A DNA stretch of 64,000 bases, taken from contig SUVY01000005.1 in assembly GCA_015061775.1 (NCBI GenBank), positions 1 to 64,000 of the forward strand, read 5' to 3'. The notes below the pieces were generated by a model. It searched no databases. It was not told the origin of the DNA and was given only the letters and a program-made list of their open reading frames with translations. The translations under genes and the position numbers were made by a program. Below are positions 54,694-62,753 of this stretch, in pieces. Source of the stretch: Lentisphaerota bacterium. Its GTDB lineage: Bacteria; Verrucomicrobiota; Lentisphaeria; Victivallales; Victivallaceae. Each line of letters opens with the position of its first letter. Positions within the stretch are counted from its first letter, which is position 1.

Positions 54694-55275
54694 TCACTTG
54701 AAATCCGGCTCACATACCACACTCACTTCTTCGGTCACCACCATATCCAGACGCACGTCGTGCTCCTCACAAGGAAGCTTTTCCGCGATCTGGCACGAAA
54801 AGATGACCCCTATTTTCGGCAGGCGGCTTGCGGCAAGCAGGCGGTCGTAAAAACCTCCGCCGCGCCCCAGGCGCACACCGGCAAGATCACACGCAACCGC
54901 AGGAACCAGATAGAGCAGATTTGCTCCGCACCACGCGGGGTCTGCCGCCTCAAGTTCCGGATGCGGCTCCGGAATATTGTAGCGTCCGATAACAAGGTCG
55001 CTCTCAACATTGCGGATCTCAACCATTTCATACGCTTCTGATGCCGCGTTGTAACGGGGCAGGAAAAAGCGTTTTTCAGGAACCAATGAAGAGAGATCAG
55101 GTTCTGCACCCAGTGCAAAAAATCCGGCGACACACTCAGTATTGCGGTAAACATCAAGTTCGCGGATCCTGCCGCAAATTCTGATGCTGCAATCAGCAAG
55201 TTCCTCTCTGCTCAGGGCTTTGCGCCGCGAGCTGTAAAACTTTCTGAGTTCACTTTTCCCGGATGATAAATTCAC
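54694..55275 (-). CDS. 5-formyltetrahydrofolate cyclo-ligase
   Basis: A 193-residue enzyme of the YgfA/MTHFS family: a Lys/Arg-rich helix (ELRKFYSSRRKALSREE), FFALGAEPDLSSLV near 50, FFLPRYN and the conserved LGRGGGFYDRLLA near 134, the ATP/folate loop. It returns 5-formyl-THF to the folate pool. The start at 55275 is followed upstream by a long structured gap; in many bacteria the gene for 6S RNA lies in this position. The gene begins the rny-alr transcript. Confidence 0.9.
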   Translation of the reverse strand: MNLSSGKSELRKFYSSRRKALSREELADCSIRICGRIRELDVYRNTECVAGFFALGAEPDLSSLVPEKRFFLPRYNAASEAYEMVEIRNVESDLVIGRYNIPEPHPELEAADPAWCGANLLYLVPAVACDLAGVRLGRGGGFYDRLLAASRLPKIGVIFSCQIAEKLPCEEHDVRLDMVVTEEVSVVCEPDFK

Positions 55276-55369
55276 CGTGACTTCTCCTTTTGCAGGCAGA
55301 TCTGCCTTGCCAGAAATCCGGTTTAATGAGAGGAATTACAGAGGTACTATCAAACTATTCAAGTTGACC

Positions 55370-55678
55370 GGACACAAATCCGGCTTTTTACGGAGGCACA
55401 ACGCCATCCGCAAGAGAGAACCCGCGACTCCCGCACAGCCGTTCACAAACCGTCTGCGCCTCAAGCGGCGTATCTCAAACCGGGGAGGCTAAAACTGCAC
55501 CCCGGAAAAAAACCTCAAAATTCCTCCGGCTCAGTTGCGGTATGCGCAGCGGAAGTTTTTACTCTTCCAACGTAACCCGCGCTTTGCGCCGGACTTACTG
55601 ACAGCCATCACTGTCTGTCATATATATTCCAAAGACCGTTTTCCGACAGCATATCTGCCGCAAAAAAATCCGGTCGTT
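55370..55678 (-). ncRNA. Candidate structured RNA upstream of cyclo-ligase gene (possibly 6S-like)
   Basis: Read leftward from a promoter (TTTACA, 16 bp, TATATT; 55712-55685), the gap folds into many hairpins: GGCAG/CTGTC, TGACAG/CTGTCA, GCGC/GCGC, GGAAG/CTTCC, CCGGGG/CCCCGG, and a GAGGCGCA/TGTGCCTC pair that encloses an inner GCGGGAG/CTCTTGC stem. No reading frame of note runs through it. 6S RNA is often encoded just upstream of this gene family, which is the only reason to suggest that class. I saw no sure 6S, RNase P, tmRNA or SRP signature, and 400 nt is long for 6S. Confidence 0.3.
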
Positions 55679-55684
55679 GTTATA

Positions 55685-55712
55685 AATATATCACACTTTC
55701 AACCGCTGTAAA
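55685..55712 (-). promoter_or_regulatory. Leftward promoter for candidate RNA/cyclo-ligase transcript
   Basis: On the minus strand TTTACA (55712-55707), 16 bp, TATATT (55690-55685). Confidence 0.5.
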
Positions 55713-55757
55713 GCGTTTTTTGATATTTTTTTCAACTTTTTTCAATAAAAAGAGAGA

Positions 55758-55785
55758 TTGCAAATGACTTTTAAAGTGCTATATT
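55758..55785 (+). promoter_or_regulatory. nadC promoter
   Basis: TTGCAA (55758-55763), 16 bp, TATATT (55780-55785), about 40 bp before the nadC ATG. Confidence 0.6.
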
Positions 55786-55828
55786 AGATATCAAGTGAAA
55801 TCAACTGACAAAAAAACGGAGCAATATC

Positions 55829-56716
55829 ATGAGTAAAGACAACGTCAGAATCATTCCCGAAATAGACTGGAAACGCACCGATCTGCTTATCTCCCTCGCC
55901 CTCGAAGAGGATCTCGATGAGAGAGGCGATACCACTACGATCGCCGTCGTTCCGGAAAAAGCACAGAGCCGCGCCGTCCTGCGCTGCAAACAGGACGGCA
56001 TGGTCGTATCCGGTCTCGCCGTCGCCGAGAGAGTCTTCAAAACCGTCGAGCCCCGGCTCGTATTCAATGCTTTCGTCTCAGACGGAGATGTCTGCAAATA
56101 CGGCGATCTGCTCGCTGAGATATCCGGTCCCGCCCGGGGAATACTCACCGCTGAGCGCACCGCTCTCAACTTTATCCAGAGACTCTGCGGAGTTGCCACT
56201 GCAAGCCGCCTTTATGCTGAAGCACTCAAAGATTACGATACCGTAGTGCTCGATACCCGTAAGACGACTCCGGGATTCCGCAATCTGGAAAAATACTCCG
56301 TTGCGGTCGGAGGAGCGACCAACCACCGCATCGGTCTCTTTGACCGCATCATGATCAAAGACAACCACCGCGAACTCGCCGCCGCCGAAGGTGACGGAGC
56401 CATCACCCGCGCCGTTGAAAGAGCAAGAAAAGCTTATCCCGATCTCGAAATCGAAGTCGAAGCCGACTGCCTCGACGAAGTGAGAGAAGCCGCTGAAACC
56501 GGAGTCGAATACATCATGCTCGACAACATGGATGATGCAACTATGGAAGAGGCGGTCAAAATCGTCGCAGGACGCTCCAAACTCGAAGCCTCCGGAGGAA
56601 TCACCCTCGAGAGACTCGGACGCATCGGCAAAACCAAAGTCGATTACGTCTCTTCCGGAGCCCTCACCCACTCGGTCAAATCCGCCGACATATCACTTGA
56701 TATCGAGGTTCTCTGA
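55829..56716 (+). CDS. nadC: Nicotinate-nucleotide pyrophosphorylase (carboxylating)
   Basis: A 295-residue QPRTase: EEDLDERGDTTT near residue 26, ERTALNFIQRLCGVAT near 108, LDTRKTTPGFRNLEKYSV near 142, with the PRPP and quinolinate-binding Arg/Lys, and LDNMDD near 226. It makes nicotinate mononucleotide from quinolinate in NAD synthesis. Length is usual. It is the first gene of a three-gene unit with ruvA and a phosphatase. nadA and nadB are not nearby, although the flavoprotein at 12223 is a distant relative of NadB. Confidence 0.95.
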   Translation: MSKDNVRIIPEIDWKRTDLLISLALEEDLDERGDTTTIAVVPEKAQSRAVLRCKQDGMVVSGLAVAERVFKTVEPRLVFNAFVSDGDVCKYGDLLAEISGPARGILTAERTALNFIQRLCGVATASRLYAEALKDYDTVVLDTRKTTPGFRNLEKYSVAVGGATNHRIGLFDRIMIKDNHRELAAAEGDGAITRAVERARKAYPDLEIEVEADCLDEVREAAETGVEYIMLDNMDDATMEEAVKIVAGRSKLEASGGITLERLGRIGKTKVDYVSSGALTHSVKSADISLDIEVL

Positions 56717-56718
56717 AT

Positions 56719-57315
56719 ATGATAGGCTCCCTCAACGGAATCATCGATGAGAGCAGCTTTTCCCAATGCCTCATCGATGTCAACGGAGTGGGGTACGAAG
56801 TGGAGATCCCGCTTTCGACCTTCGACAAACTGCCGCTTCCGGGAAACAGGGCGAAGCTCTTTATACACACTCAGGTCAGAGAGGACGCGATAACGCTCTT
56901 CGGATTTTCCACAACTGAAGAGCGGGAACTTTTCCGGACCCTGATAAACATCTCAGGTATCGGAGGCAAACTCGCGCTCAATATCCTCGGCGCTATGCCG
57001 GTACAAAACTTCTGCGCCGCCGTTTCCAACGGAGACGTCAAAGCATTGTCTCTCATCAACGGAATCGGCAAACGCACGGCTGAAAGAATAATCGTTGAAC
57101 TCAAAGGAAAACTTCCGGAAACATCAACCGGAGGAGCCTCCCTGCCCGCAATGAGCAGCGCAAACACCTCGGACGCCGCACTCGCGCTTGAAAAGCTCGG
57201 CTTCAAACGCGACGCGATCAACAAGGCTCTCGGAGAGCTGGTGACTGAACTTGCTCCGGAAGAGCAGACAACGGAAAATCTTACCGTCAAAGCCCTTGCC
57301 AAGTTGAGGTTTTAA
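56719..57315 (+). CDS. ruvA: Holliday junction helicase subunit RuvA
   Basis: A 198-residue RuvA with the OB-fold start MIGSLNGIIDE, paired helix-hairpin-helix motifs (LINISGIGGKLALNIL near 75, LINGIGKRTAERIIVELK near 112) and the C-terminal domain III (ALEKLGFKRDAINKAL near 155) that contacts RuvB. It recognises four-way junctions. It starts 2 bp after the nadC stop; ruvB and ruvC are not in the window, unlike the usual ruvAB pair. Confidence 0.95.
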   Translation: MIGSLNGIIDESSFSQCLIDVNGVGYEVEIPLSTFDKLPLPGNRAKLFIHTQVREDAITLFGFSTTEERELFRTLINISGIGGKLALNILGAMPVQNFCAAVSNGDVKALSLINGIGKRTAERIIVELKGKLPETSTGGASLPAMSSANTSDAALALEKLGFKRDAINKALGELVTELAPEEQTTENLTVKALAKLRF

Positions 57316-57317
57316 AA

Positions 57318-57743
57318 ATGAATATCCTCTTTGTCTGTACCGGAAACACCTGCCGCAGCCCGATGGCGGAGCTCTACTTCAATGAGTGCCGCAAACGCGC
57401 CGGACTCACCGAGTGCGCCCGCAGTGCAGGTATTTCGACCCTTGACGGAGGGGATATCTCAGAAAACTCCTTCAACGTGATGCGCGAAGAGGGAATAGAT
57501 GCCTCAAAATTCCGCTCGGCGCAGCTTACCTTTGAGATGCTCGAAGAGGCGGATATGATATATGCCATGACCGCAAATCACGTCAATATTTTAAAAGAGT
57601 GCGCTCCGCAGTTTGCTGAAAAAATAACGACTCTCCTGCCCGGAAAAGACGTCAGCGACCCCTTCGGAGGAAACCTCGACTGCTACCGCAAAACCTTTGA
57701 AATGATGAAACCGGAACTTCAGAGTCTTGCGATGCGCAAGTGA
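57318..57743 (+). CDS. Low-molecular-weight protein-tyrosine phosphatase
   Basis: A 141-residue phosphatase with the P-loop C7-x5-R13 (VCTGNTCRSPMAE) right at the start and the general-acid Asp near residue 114 in DVSDPFGGN. It dephosphorylates phosphotyrosine or phosphoarginine proteins, or acts in the related arsenate-reductase/envelope-polysaccharide role. It starts 2 bp behind ruvA. Its Tyr-poor loop next to the DP motif does not favour a particular class. Confidence 0.9.
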   Translation: MNILFVCTGNTCRSPMAELYFNECRKRAGLTECARSAGISTLDGGDISENSFNVMREEGIDASKFRSAQLTFEMLEEADMIYAMTANHVNILKECAPQFAEKITTLLPGKDVSDPFGGNLDCYRKTFEMMKPELQSLAMRK

Positions 57744-57780
57744 CAGGCATTCCCACACCTGTTCAGGAGCAAGTTTTATT

Positions 57781-59496
57781 TTACGGCTGTTTATTCCGGA
57801 ATATCATCGGCAGAAGAAATGCCGGAGCACTTCCCCAGGCATGACAGAGACTTAATCCGAACGGACGCCCGTAAAAATCATAGATGGTGTCTCCGTCTTT
57901 TCCTTCGCCGTATGCCTCAAAAAATGTGGTCGCTCCGTATTTCATCATGCCGCCCCAGAAACGGCGTATCTCCTCTGCAGCCTCACGGCGGAATCCTGCC
58001 CGGATAAGCCCGAGTATCTCAAATGTCTTCATATAAGGAGTTCCTACCGCAGGCAGATCTTTTTTCAAAAGGTGATCGCAGATGCGACGGCTCTCTGCCT
58101 GATCGGCAACAGTCCCTATCGCAAGAAAATTCTGGTGGCGGAGATACTCATTTTTATCCGGAGAACAACGGAACAACCCAATATTCTCATCATAAAAATC
58201 ACTGCGGATAATACTCCTGACTTCTTCCGCAACACGCTTATACTGCCCGGCACGTACAGTATCATTCATTCTCTGAGCCAACTTTTCCAACACCTCGAGC
58301 GCCATAAAAAACAGCATCTGTAGCGCACAGTTTTTATCTCCATCCGCCCAGTCTATCAAAACCCATCCAGTCACAGGAAGAAGACCGTTTTCAAGTCGTT
58401 GTGAGAGCAGGATATCTGCTGTTTCTGTGATACGGAAATACTCCTGACGCAGAAAATCCATATCTCCAAAATGTTTTTCGTAGAGCTCAAAACAAATCAG
58501 ATACCAGAGCGTGTAGTCAAATATTCCGTTGATATGCGAATTGCGGACTCCGGCAGAGCCGAGCACAGCCAACGTATCTCTGACCGGTGCGGCTTCGCAA
58601 AATGACTCAGTCATACTCAACAGACTTACTGCAAGATCGCCAGCCCAGGGAAGACGGTCGCGTTTCACTCCATCTATCATAAAGTAATAAGTGCAGAGCC
58701 GCAGTGTATAGACGCTCCGCTCCCAAATCGCATCGAGCTCAGCGTCTCCGCTGGAAAATCTTTTTTTCAGCATCATCGGAGTATAGACCGCCTCGATCCA
58801 AACCTTCGCATTTCCGGCATGCTCAAGCGAAATATAACGGAACGCCAACGGTACCGCGCTGCAGAGTGTTTCATTATCCCGTCTGACAAGATCAAGACGC
58901 TGCTCAAAATCAGATGGTTCCCGGTTTTCCGCCTCTTCAACCGACTCTCCGACAAATAGCTCAGCCTCTGGAGCACCGGAAATACAAACCCTTCCGAAAA
59001 TCTCTCGCCCGGCATCATACATTCCTCCGGGAAGCTTATCCGGAATCAGCTTCAAAACAGGCAACTCCTCGCGGTGTGGAGGCACTTTGCCGCCGGAAAC
59101 GGCAGTTGTATAACACCATGTCTCACCATCAAAAGAGGACTCCCAATCGACCGGCGCATCACAGCAAAAACATGGAACATCCTGTTCGGTATCGGCAACG
59201 GACAACGAAAACTCAAAAACTCCGGGCTCAGACATGCAGATCTCTGTTATTCCGGGAGTTCCGACACAGCTTACCGGAAAAACCCCTGCGGGGAAAACCG
59301 CTCTGAAACTCTTCGTTGCGTGAGGCAGCATAAACTCTCCGGGATAACCGACCTTCAGTTGTGCCTCGTTTTTTGCCCTTATAAGCTGCTGCTGCCGAAA
59401 AACCTCGCGTTCAGCGCGTCCATATATCCAACGGAGCTTTTTCTCGAATTCCACATCATCTGCCGGGAAAGGATCTGTCACAAAATATTTTTCCAT
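57781..59496 (-). CDS. GH78-like alpha-L-rhamnosidase, short form
   Basis: A 571-residue protein. An N-terminal beta-rich part (to about 270) is followed by an (alpha/alpha)6 barrel with the GH78 signatures VKRDRLPWAGDLA near 283, with the catalytic acidic residues, LIDWADGDK near 384, GATTFFEAYGEG near 530 and SLCHAWGSAP near 552. It is shorter than typical GH78 enzymes (about 900 residues), lacking the extra beta domains. No signal peptide. It likely releases terminal alpha-L-rhamnose from small substrates in the cytoplasm. Transcribed leftward from the promoter at 59554. Confidence 0.75.
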   Translation of the reverse strand: MEKYFVTDPFPADDVEFEKKLRWIYGRAEREVFRQQQLIRAKNEAQLKVGYPGEFMLPHATKSFRAVFPAGVFPVSCVGTPGITEICMSEPGVFEFSLSVADTEQDVPCFCCDAPVDWESSFDGETWCYTTAVSGGKVPPHREELPVLKLIPDKLPGGMYDAGREIFGRVCISGAPEAELFVGESVEEAENREPSDFEQRLDLVRRDNETLCSAVPLAFRYISLEHAGNAKVWIEAVYTPMMLKKRFSSGDAELDAIWERSVYTLRLCTYYFMIDGVKRDRLPWAGDLAVSLLSMTESFCEAAPVRDTLAVLGSAGVRNSHINGIFDYTLWYLICFELYEKHFGDMDFLRQEYFRITETADILLSQRLENGLLPVTGWVLIDWADGDKNCALQMLFFMALEVLEKLAQRMNDTVRAGQYKRVAEEVRSIIRSDFYDENIGLFRCSPDKNEYLRHQNFLAIGTVADQAESRRICDHLLKKDLPAVGTPYMKTFEILGLIRAGFRREAAEEIRRFWGGMMKYGATTFFEAYGEGKDGDTIYDFYGRPFGLSLCHAWGSAPAFLLPMIFRNKQP

Positions 59497-59548
59497 AAAT
59501 ACTCTTGCGCTTGCTCCTTCAATAATGACTTTTTACATATCGTTCTGC

Positions 59549-59581
59549 TGTATAATATACAACAGCGCAGCCTGCTGTCAA
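59549..59581 (-). promoter_or_regulatory. GH78 promoter with palindromic operator
   Basis: On the minus strand TTGACA (59581-59576), 16 bp, TATATT (59559-59554). The -10 box lies inside a perfect palindrome TGTATAATATACA (59549-59561), so a regulator binding there would block the promoter. Confidence 0.65.
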
Positions 59582-59620
59582 GCGGAATACGTCTCCTTAT
59601 ATACCCATCTGAAAAACAAT

Positions 59621-59648
59621 TTGTATTTATATCCGGCAGATGTATATT
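59621..59648 (+). promoter_or_regulatory. Promoter of marC-like gene
   Basis: TTGTAT (59621-59626), 16 bp, TATATT (59643-59648), about 40 bp before the ATG at 59690. Confidence 0.5.
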
Positions 59649-59689
59649 AATAAAGGTACAGAAATTTTACTTTACCCGGAGAAACAAAA

Positions 59690-60310
59690 ATGAACTTCGA
59701 TATTGGCTCAATAGCCGAAAATTCACTCTATTTTCTTGCTCTTATCAACCCGGCAAGCAAAGTGTTTTTTCTCACCGCGCACCAGCCCGCTCTCAACACT
59801 CACGACCTGCGCCATATCGCGCGGCGCGCCACGTTTTTCGCATTCATCATCCTGGTGGCAGGAGGTGCCGGAGGTAAAGTCATTCTCGAAAATATCTTCA
59901 AAGTTGAACTTTACGCACTCCAGATTTCCGGAGGTCTCGTGCTGTTGTTTTCCGGACTTGCCGCCGTCCAGAAGGGTATGTTTTATCACGACCATGACAA
60001 CAAACACATGTCCATCGATGAGCTCTCAGTCGTTCCGCTCGCTGCTCCGCTGATCGCAGGTCCCGGAACCATCGCTGCAACCATATCATTTTCCATCCAG
60101 TTCGGATTTCTTCCGACCCTGATCGCCCTCACTCCAGCCCTGCTGATAAATCTTATCGCCATGTACGCCAGCCGCCACATCTCAAAGATGCTCGAGTTCT
60201 TCGTGTTCGTCGGCCCTGTCATCCGACTCACCGGCCTCGTCGTTATGGCTATGGCTATGCAGATGATGCTCACCGGAGTTGCCGCATTCATCAGACAATC
60301 CCAGTTCTGA
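59690..60310 (+). CDS. MarC-family integral membrane protein
   Basis: A 206-residue protein with about six membrane segments of the MarC/UPF0056 family: LALINPASKVFFLTA near residue 19, a central VVPLAAPLIAGPGTIAATISF near 108 and a C-terminal GPVIRLTGLVVMAMAMQMML. The Pro/Gly-containing APLIAGPGT motif is diagnostic. Despite the historical name it is not clearly an antibiotic resistance factor; its transported compound is unknown. CCGGAGAAAC precedes the ATG. Confidence 0.9.
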   Translation: MNFDIGSIAENSLYFLALINPASKVFFLTAHQPALNTHDLRHIARRATFFAFIILVAGGAGGKVILENIFKVELYALQISGGLVLLFSGLAAVQKGMFYHDHDNKHMSIDELSVVPLAAPLIAGPGTIAATISFSIQFGFLPTLIALTPALLINLIAMYASRHISKMLEFFVFVGPVIRLTGLVVMAMAMQMMLTGVAAFIRQSQF

Positions 60311-60334
60311 CGCCGCCAGAATTTTTCAAACATT

Positions 60335-60375
60335 ACATCATTGATGACAACAAACGTCAAAAATGATGTTTATTC
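60335..60375 (+). terminator. Possible terminator behind marC
   Basis: ACATCATT (60335-60342) pairs with AATGATGT (60362-60369), with an inner GAC/GTC pair and a T-rich tail (TTATTCTATTT). The A/T-rich stem makes it weak. Confidence 0.4.
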
Positions 60376-60388
60376 TATTTGGACGCAC

Positions 60389-60417
60389 TTGAAAAAAAGT
60401 GAAAGTAATTGTATCTT
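60389..60417 (+). promoter_or_regulatory. Promoter of NuoE/NuoF/GltD operon
   Basis: TTGAAA (60389-60394), 17 bp, TATCTT (60412-60417). The leader to the ATG at 60589 is about 165 nt; I see no further structure in it. Confidence 0.6.
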
Positions 60418-60588
60418 ATATAAATGCGCGCGTTGAGCTGCATTTTGAAACTCTTTTTCAACTTCGCACAGTAGATACACGCGGCGTAAATCAGCGGCAG
60501 GGATGGGGTGATTTTGCTGCTCACAAAAGAAATTTTCCCTTATCCTGTCCGAAAACAGTATTTTCAACAACTTTTGGAGAATATCACA

Positions 60589-61041
60589 ATGAGTTCTGAC
60601 TTTGCTTATCTGGAAAAGATCGGAAGCGAGCCCAACAACCTTATCAAAGGTCTTCAGCTCATCCAGTCTGCCGAAGGCTATGTCTCGGACGACGCTATCA
60701 GAGCGGCTGCAGCATACTTCAAGCTGCCTGAAGTCGAGATCGAAGGCGTCCTGAGTTTCTACGCCCAATTCAAACGGGTCAAACCGGGCAAATACCACAT
60801 CTGCGTCTGCGATGGTACTGCCTGCCACATCAAAGGCTCAAACCAGGTCCATACCTGGCTCGAGCAGGAACTCGGAATCAAACCGGGTGAGACCGCTGAA
60901 GACGGAGTCTTTTCAATCGAAACTGTCGCCTGCCTCGGCTGCTGCAGTCTCGCTCCCGTGCTGAGCATCAACGGAAAAGTTTACGGAAAACTCGACCGCA
61001 AAAAACTGTCAAAAATACTGAAGGAGTACGCTGAAAAATGA
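60589..61041 (+). CDS. NuoE-like [2Fe-2S] subunit (HndA/HydC type)
   Basis: A 150-residue thioredoxin-fold subunit similar to the 24 kDa chain of complex I and to HndA of bifurcating hydrogenases. The helical start (LIKGLQLIQSAEGYVSDDAI) is followed by the [2Fe-2S] ligands in VCDGTACHIKG (Cys) and CLGCCSLAPVLSI. The start at 60589 follows TTGGAGAATATCACA; an in-frame ATG at 60508 would add 27 non-homologous residues. It overlaps the next gene by 4 bp. It carries electrons between NAD(P)H flavin and partner clusters. Confidence 0.9.
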   Translation: MSSDFAYLEKIGSEPNNLIKGLQLIQSAEGYVSDDAIRAAAAYFKLPEVEIEGVLSFYAQFKRVKPGKYHICVCDGTACHIKGSNQVHTWLEQELGIKPGETAEDGVFSIETVACLGCCSLAPVLSINGKVYGKLDRKKLSKILKEYAEK

Positions 61042-62741
61042 GTATTAAACTCCTGCGCGTCGGCGTCGCCAGCTGCGGTATTGCGGCAGGTGCGGACGGC
61101 GTTATGAACCTGCTGAAAGATAAGGCTGCCGATATTCCGGTCATCGGAGTCGGCTGTCTCGGTCACTGCTACGCTGAGCCCATCGTCGAGGCTGTTCTCG
61201 ACGACGGCTCAAGCATCTTCTACCGCGATGTCAAGGCTCTCGACAAAGATATCGACAACATCCTTGCCTGCGGAGAAGAAAACCGTTTTATAATTCCGGA
61301 AAAACGCAAAAACAAAGAGCACGTCATGGTGCTCGCTCTCGCCGGACGCATCGACCCCACCCGTTTTGAGGATTACACTTCAAACGGCGGATATGAGGGT
61401 CTGAAACGCGCCCTCACCCTCACTCCGGAAGAGGTGGTCAATGAAATGAAGCTCTCCGGTCTGCGCGGACGCGGAGGCGGCGGCTTCCCCACCGGCACAA
61501 AATGGAGTTTCCTCGCCGCAAAACAGGCTGAGGAAAAAATCCTCATCTGCAACGCCGACGAGGGAGACCCCGGAGCCTTCATGGACCGCTCTCTTATGGA
61601 AAGCGTTCCGCACCAGGTGCTCGAAGGTATGCTCATCGCTGCCTACGCCACCGGAGCCACCAAACTCTTCATCTACTGCCGTGCCGAATATCCGATGGCG
61701 ATCAAGCACCTCAAGATCGCTATCGCCCAGATCTATGAGAACAAGCTCAATGTCATCAACGGCAGAGCTCTTGAAATCAACATCAAAGAGGGTGCCGGAG
61801 CTTTCGTCTGCGGCGAAGAGACTTCTCTCATCGCCTCGCTTGAAGGCAAACGCGGAACTCCGCGTTTCCGTCCGCCCTTCCCCACCGACAGCGGATATCT
61901 CGGATATCCCACGATGATCAACAACGTCGAGACCTTCGGCAACGTTCCGATCATCCTGCGTGACGGCGGAGCCAACTATGCCAAGATCGGTACTGAGGGC
62001 AGCAAAGGAACCAAACTCTTCGCCCTCGCCGGTGACCTCAAAAACCCCGGACTCGTCGAAGTTCCCATGGGAACCACCCTCGCCGAGATCGTCTTTGAGA
62101 TCGGCGGTGCCGACCCGGCTGAAGTCAAGGCAGTCCAGACCGGAGGTCCCTCCGGCGGATGTATCCCGGTCGAGCTCTTCAATACTCCGGTCGATTACGA
62201 CTCACTCAAAGCCCTCGGAGCCATCATGGGTTCCGGCGGTATGATCGTCATCGGCAAAAACCGCTGTATGGTGGAGACCGCCAGATACTTCCTCGACTTC
62301 ACCCACCGCGAAAGCTGCGGAAAATGCACCTTCTGCCGCATCGGAACCACCCGTATGTTCGAGACCCTTGAGCGCATCGTCGCCGGAAAAGGCAAACCCG
62401 AAGACCTCGACCTGCTCGAAGATCTCGGCAAAAAAATCAAAGCCGGTTCCCTCTGCGGACTGGGACAAACCGCTCCCAATCCCGTGCTTGCCACTTTGCG
62501 CTATTACCGCCACGAATACGAGGCTCACGTCAACGACCATGTCTGCGAAGCCTGCCAGTGCAACGCTCTGGTCAAACTGACTCTCGATCAGTCCAAGTGC
62601 GTCAAGTGCCGCATGTGTATCAAAAACTGTCCGGTCAACGCCATAAGCGATGATTTCGTCATCGACGCTGACAAATGCACCCGCTGCAACAGCTGCATGG
62701 AAGTCTGTCCCAAGAAGGCTATCAGCCGGATCTCTGAGTAA
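61038..62741 (+). CDS. NuoF-like NADH-binding subunit (HndC/HydB type)
   Basis: A 567-residue protein in three parts. The N-terminal 100 residues are a thioredoxin-like [2Fe-2S] domain (VGVASCGIAAGADG, CLGHCYAEPI). The centre is the 51 kDa-type core: GRGGGGFPTGTKWSF near residue 150, the FMN/NADH loop GAGAFVCGEETSLIASLEG near 255, and the [4Fe-4S] motif CGKCTFCRIGTTRMFE near 425. The C-terminal 60 residues carry two [4Fe-4S] motifs (CVKCRMCIKNCP, CTRCNSCMEVCP). This is the domain order of NADH subunits in electron-bifurcating hydrogenases and relatives. Overlaps the NuoE-like gene by 4 bp. Confidence 0.93.
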   Translation: MSIKLLRVGVASCGIAAGADGVMNLLKDKAADIPVIGVGCLGHCYAEPIVEAVLDDGSSIFYRDVKALDKDIDNILACGEENRFIIPEKRKNKEHVMVLALAGRIDPTRFEDYTSNGGYEGLKRALTLTPEEVVNEMKLSGLRGRGGGGFPTGTKWSFLAAKQAEEKILICNADEGDPGAFMDRSLMESVPHQVLEGMLIAAYATGATKLFIYCRAEYPMAIKHLKIAIAQIYENKLNVINGRALEINIKEGAGAFVCGEETSLIASLEGKRGTPRFRPPFPTDSGYLGYPTMINNVETFGNVPIILRDGGANYAKIGTEGSKGTKLFALAGDLKNPGLVEVPMGTTLAEIVFEIGGADPAEVKAVQTGGPSGGCIPVELFNTPVDYDSLKALGAIMGSGGMIVIGKNRCMVETARYFLDFTHRESCGKCTFCRIGTTRMFETLERIVAGKGKPEDLDLLEDLGKKIKAGSLCGLGQTAPNPVLATLRYYRHEYEAHVNDHVCEACQCNALVKLTLDQSKCVKCRMCIKNCPVNAISDDFVIDADKCTRCNSCMEVCPKKAISRISE

Positions 62742-62753
62742 GGTGATATTATT

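Noticed and set aside
53788-55041. 417-codon plus-strand open frame opposite rny and the cyclo-ligase
   Set aside because: Spans two well-supported genes, has Leu/Phe/Ala-rich shadow composition and no ribosome site.
55370-55678. RNase P RNA, tmRNA or SRP RNA in the divergent gap
   Set aside because: The GAGGAAAGTCC, tag-peptide/CCA-end and GGAAGGAAGCAGCC type signatures of these RNAs were looked for on both strands and not found.
57744-57780. ACAGG/CCTGT hairpin between the convergent phosphatase and GH78 genes as a terminator
   Set aside because: Only five base pairs and no adjoining T-run on either strand.
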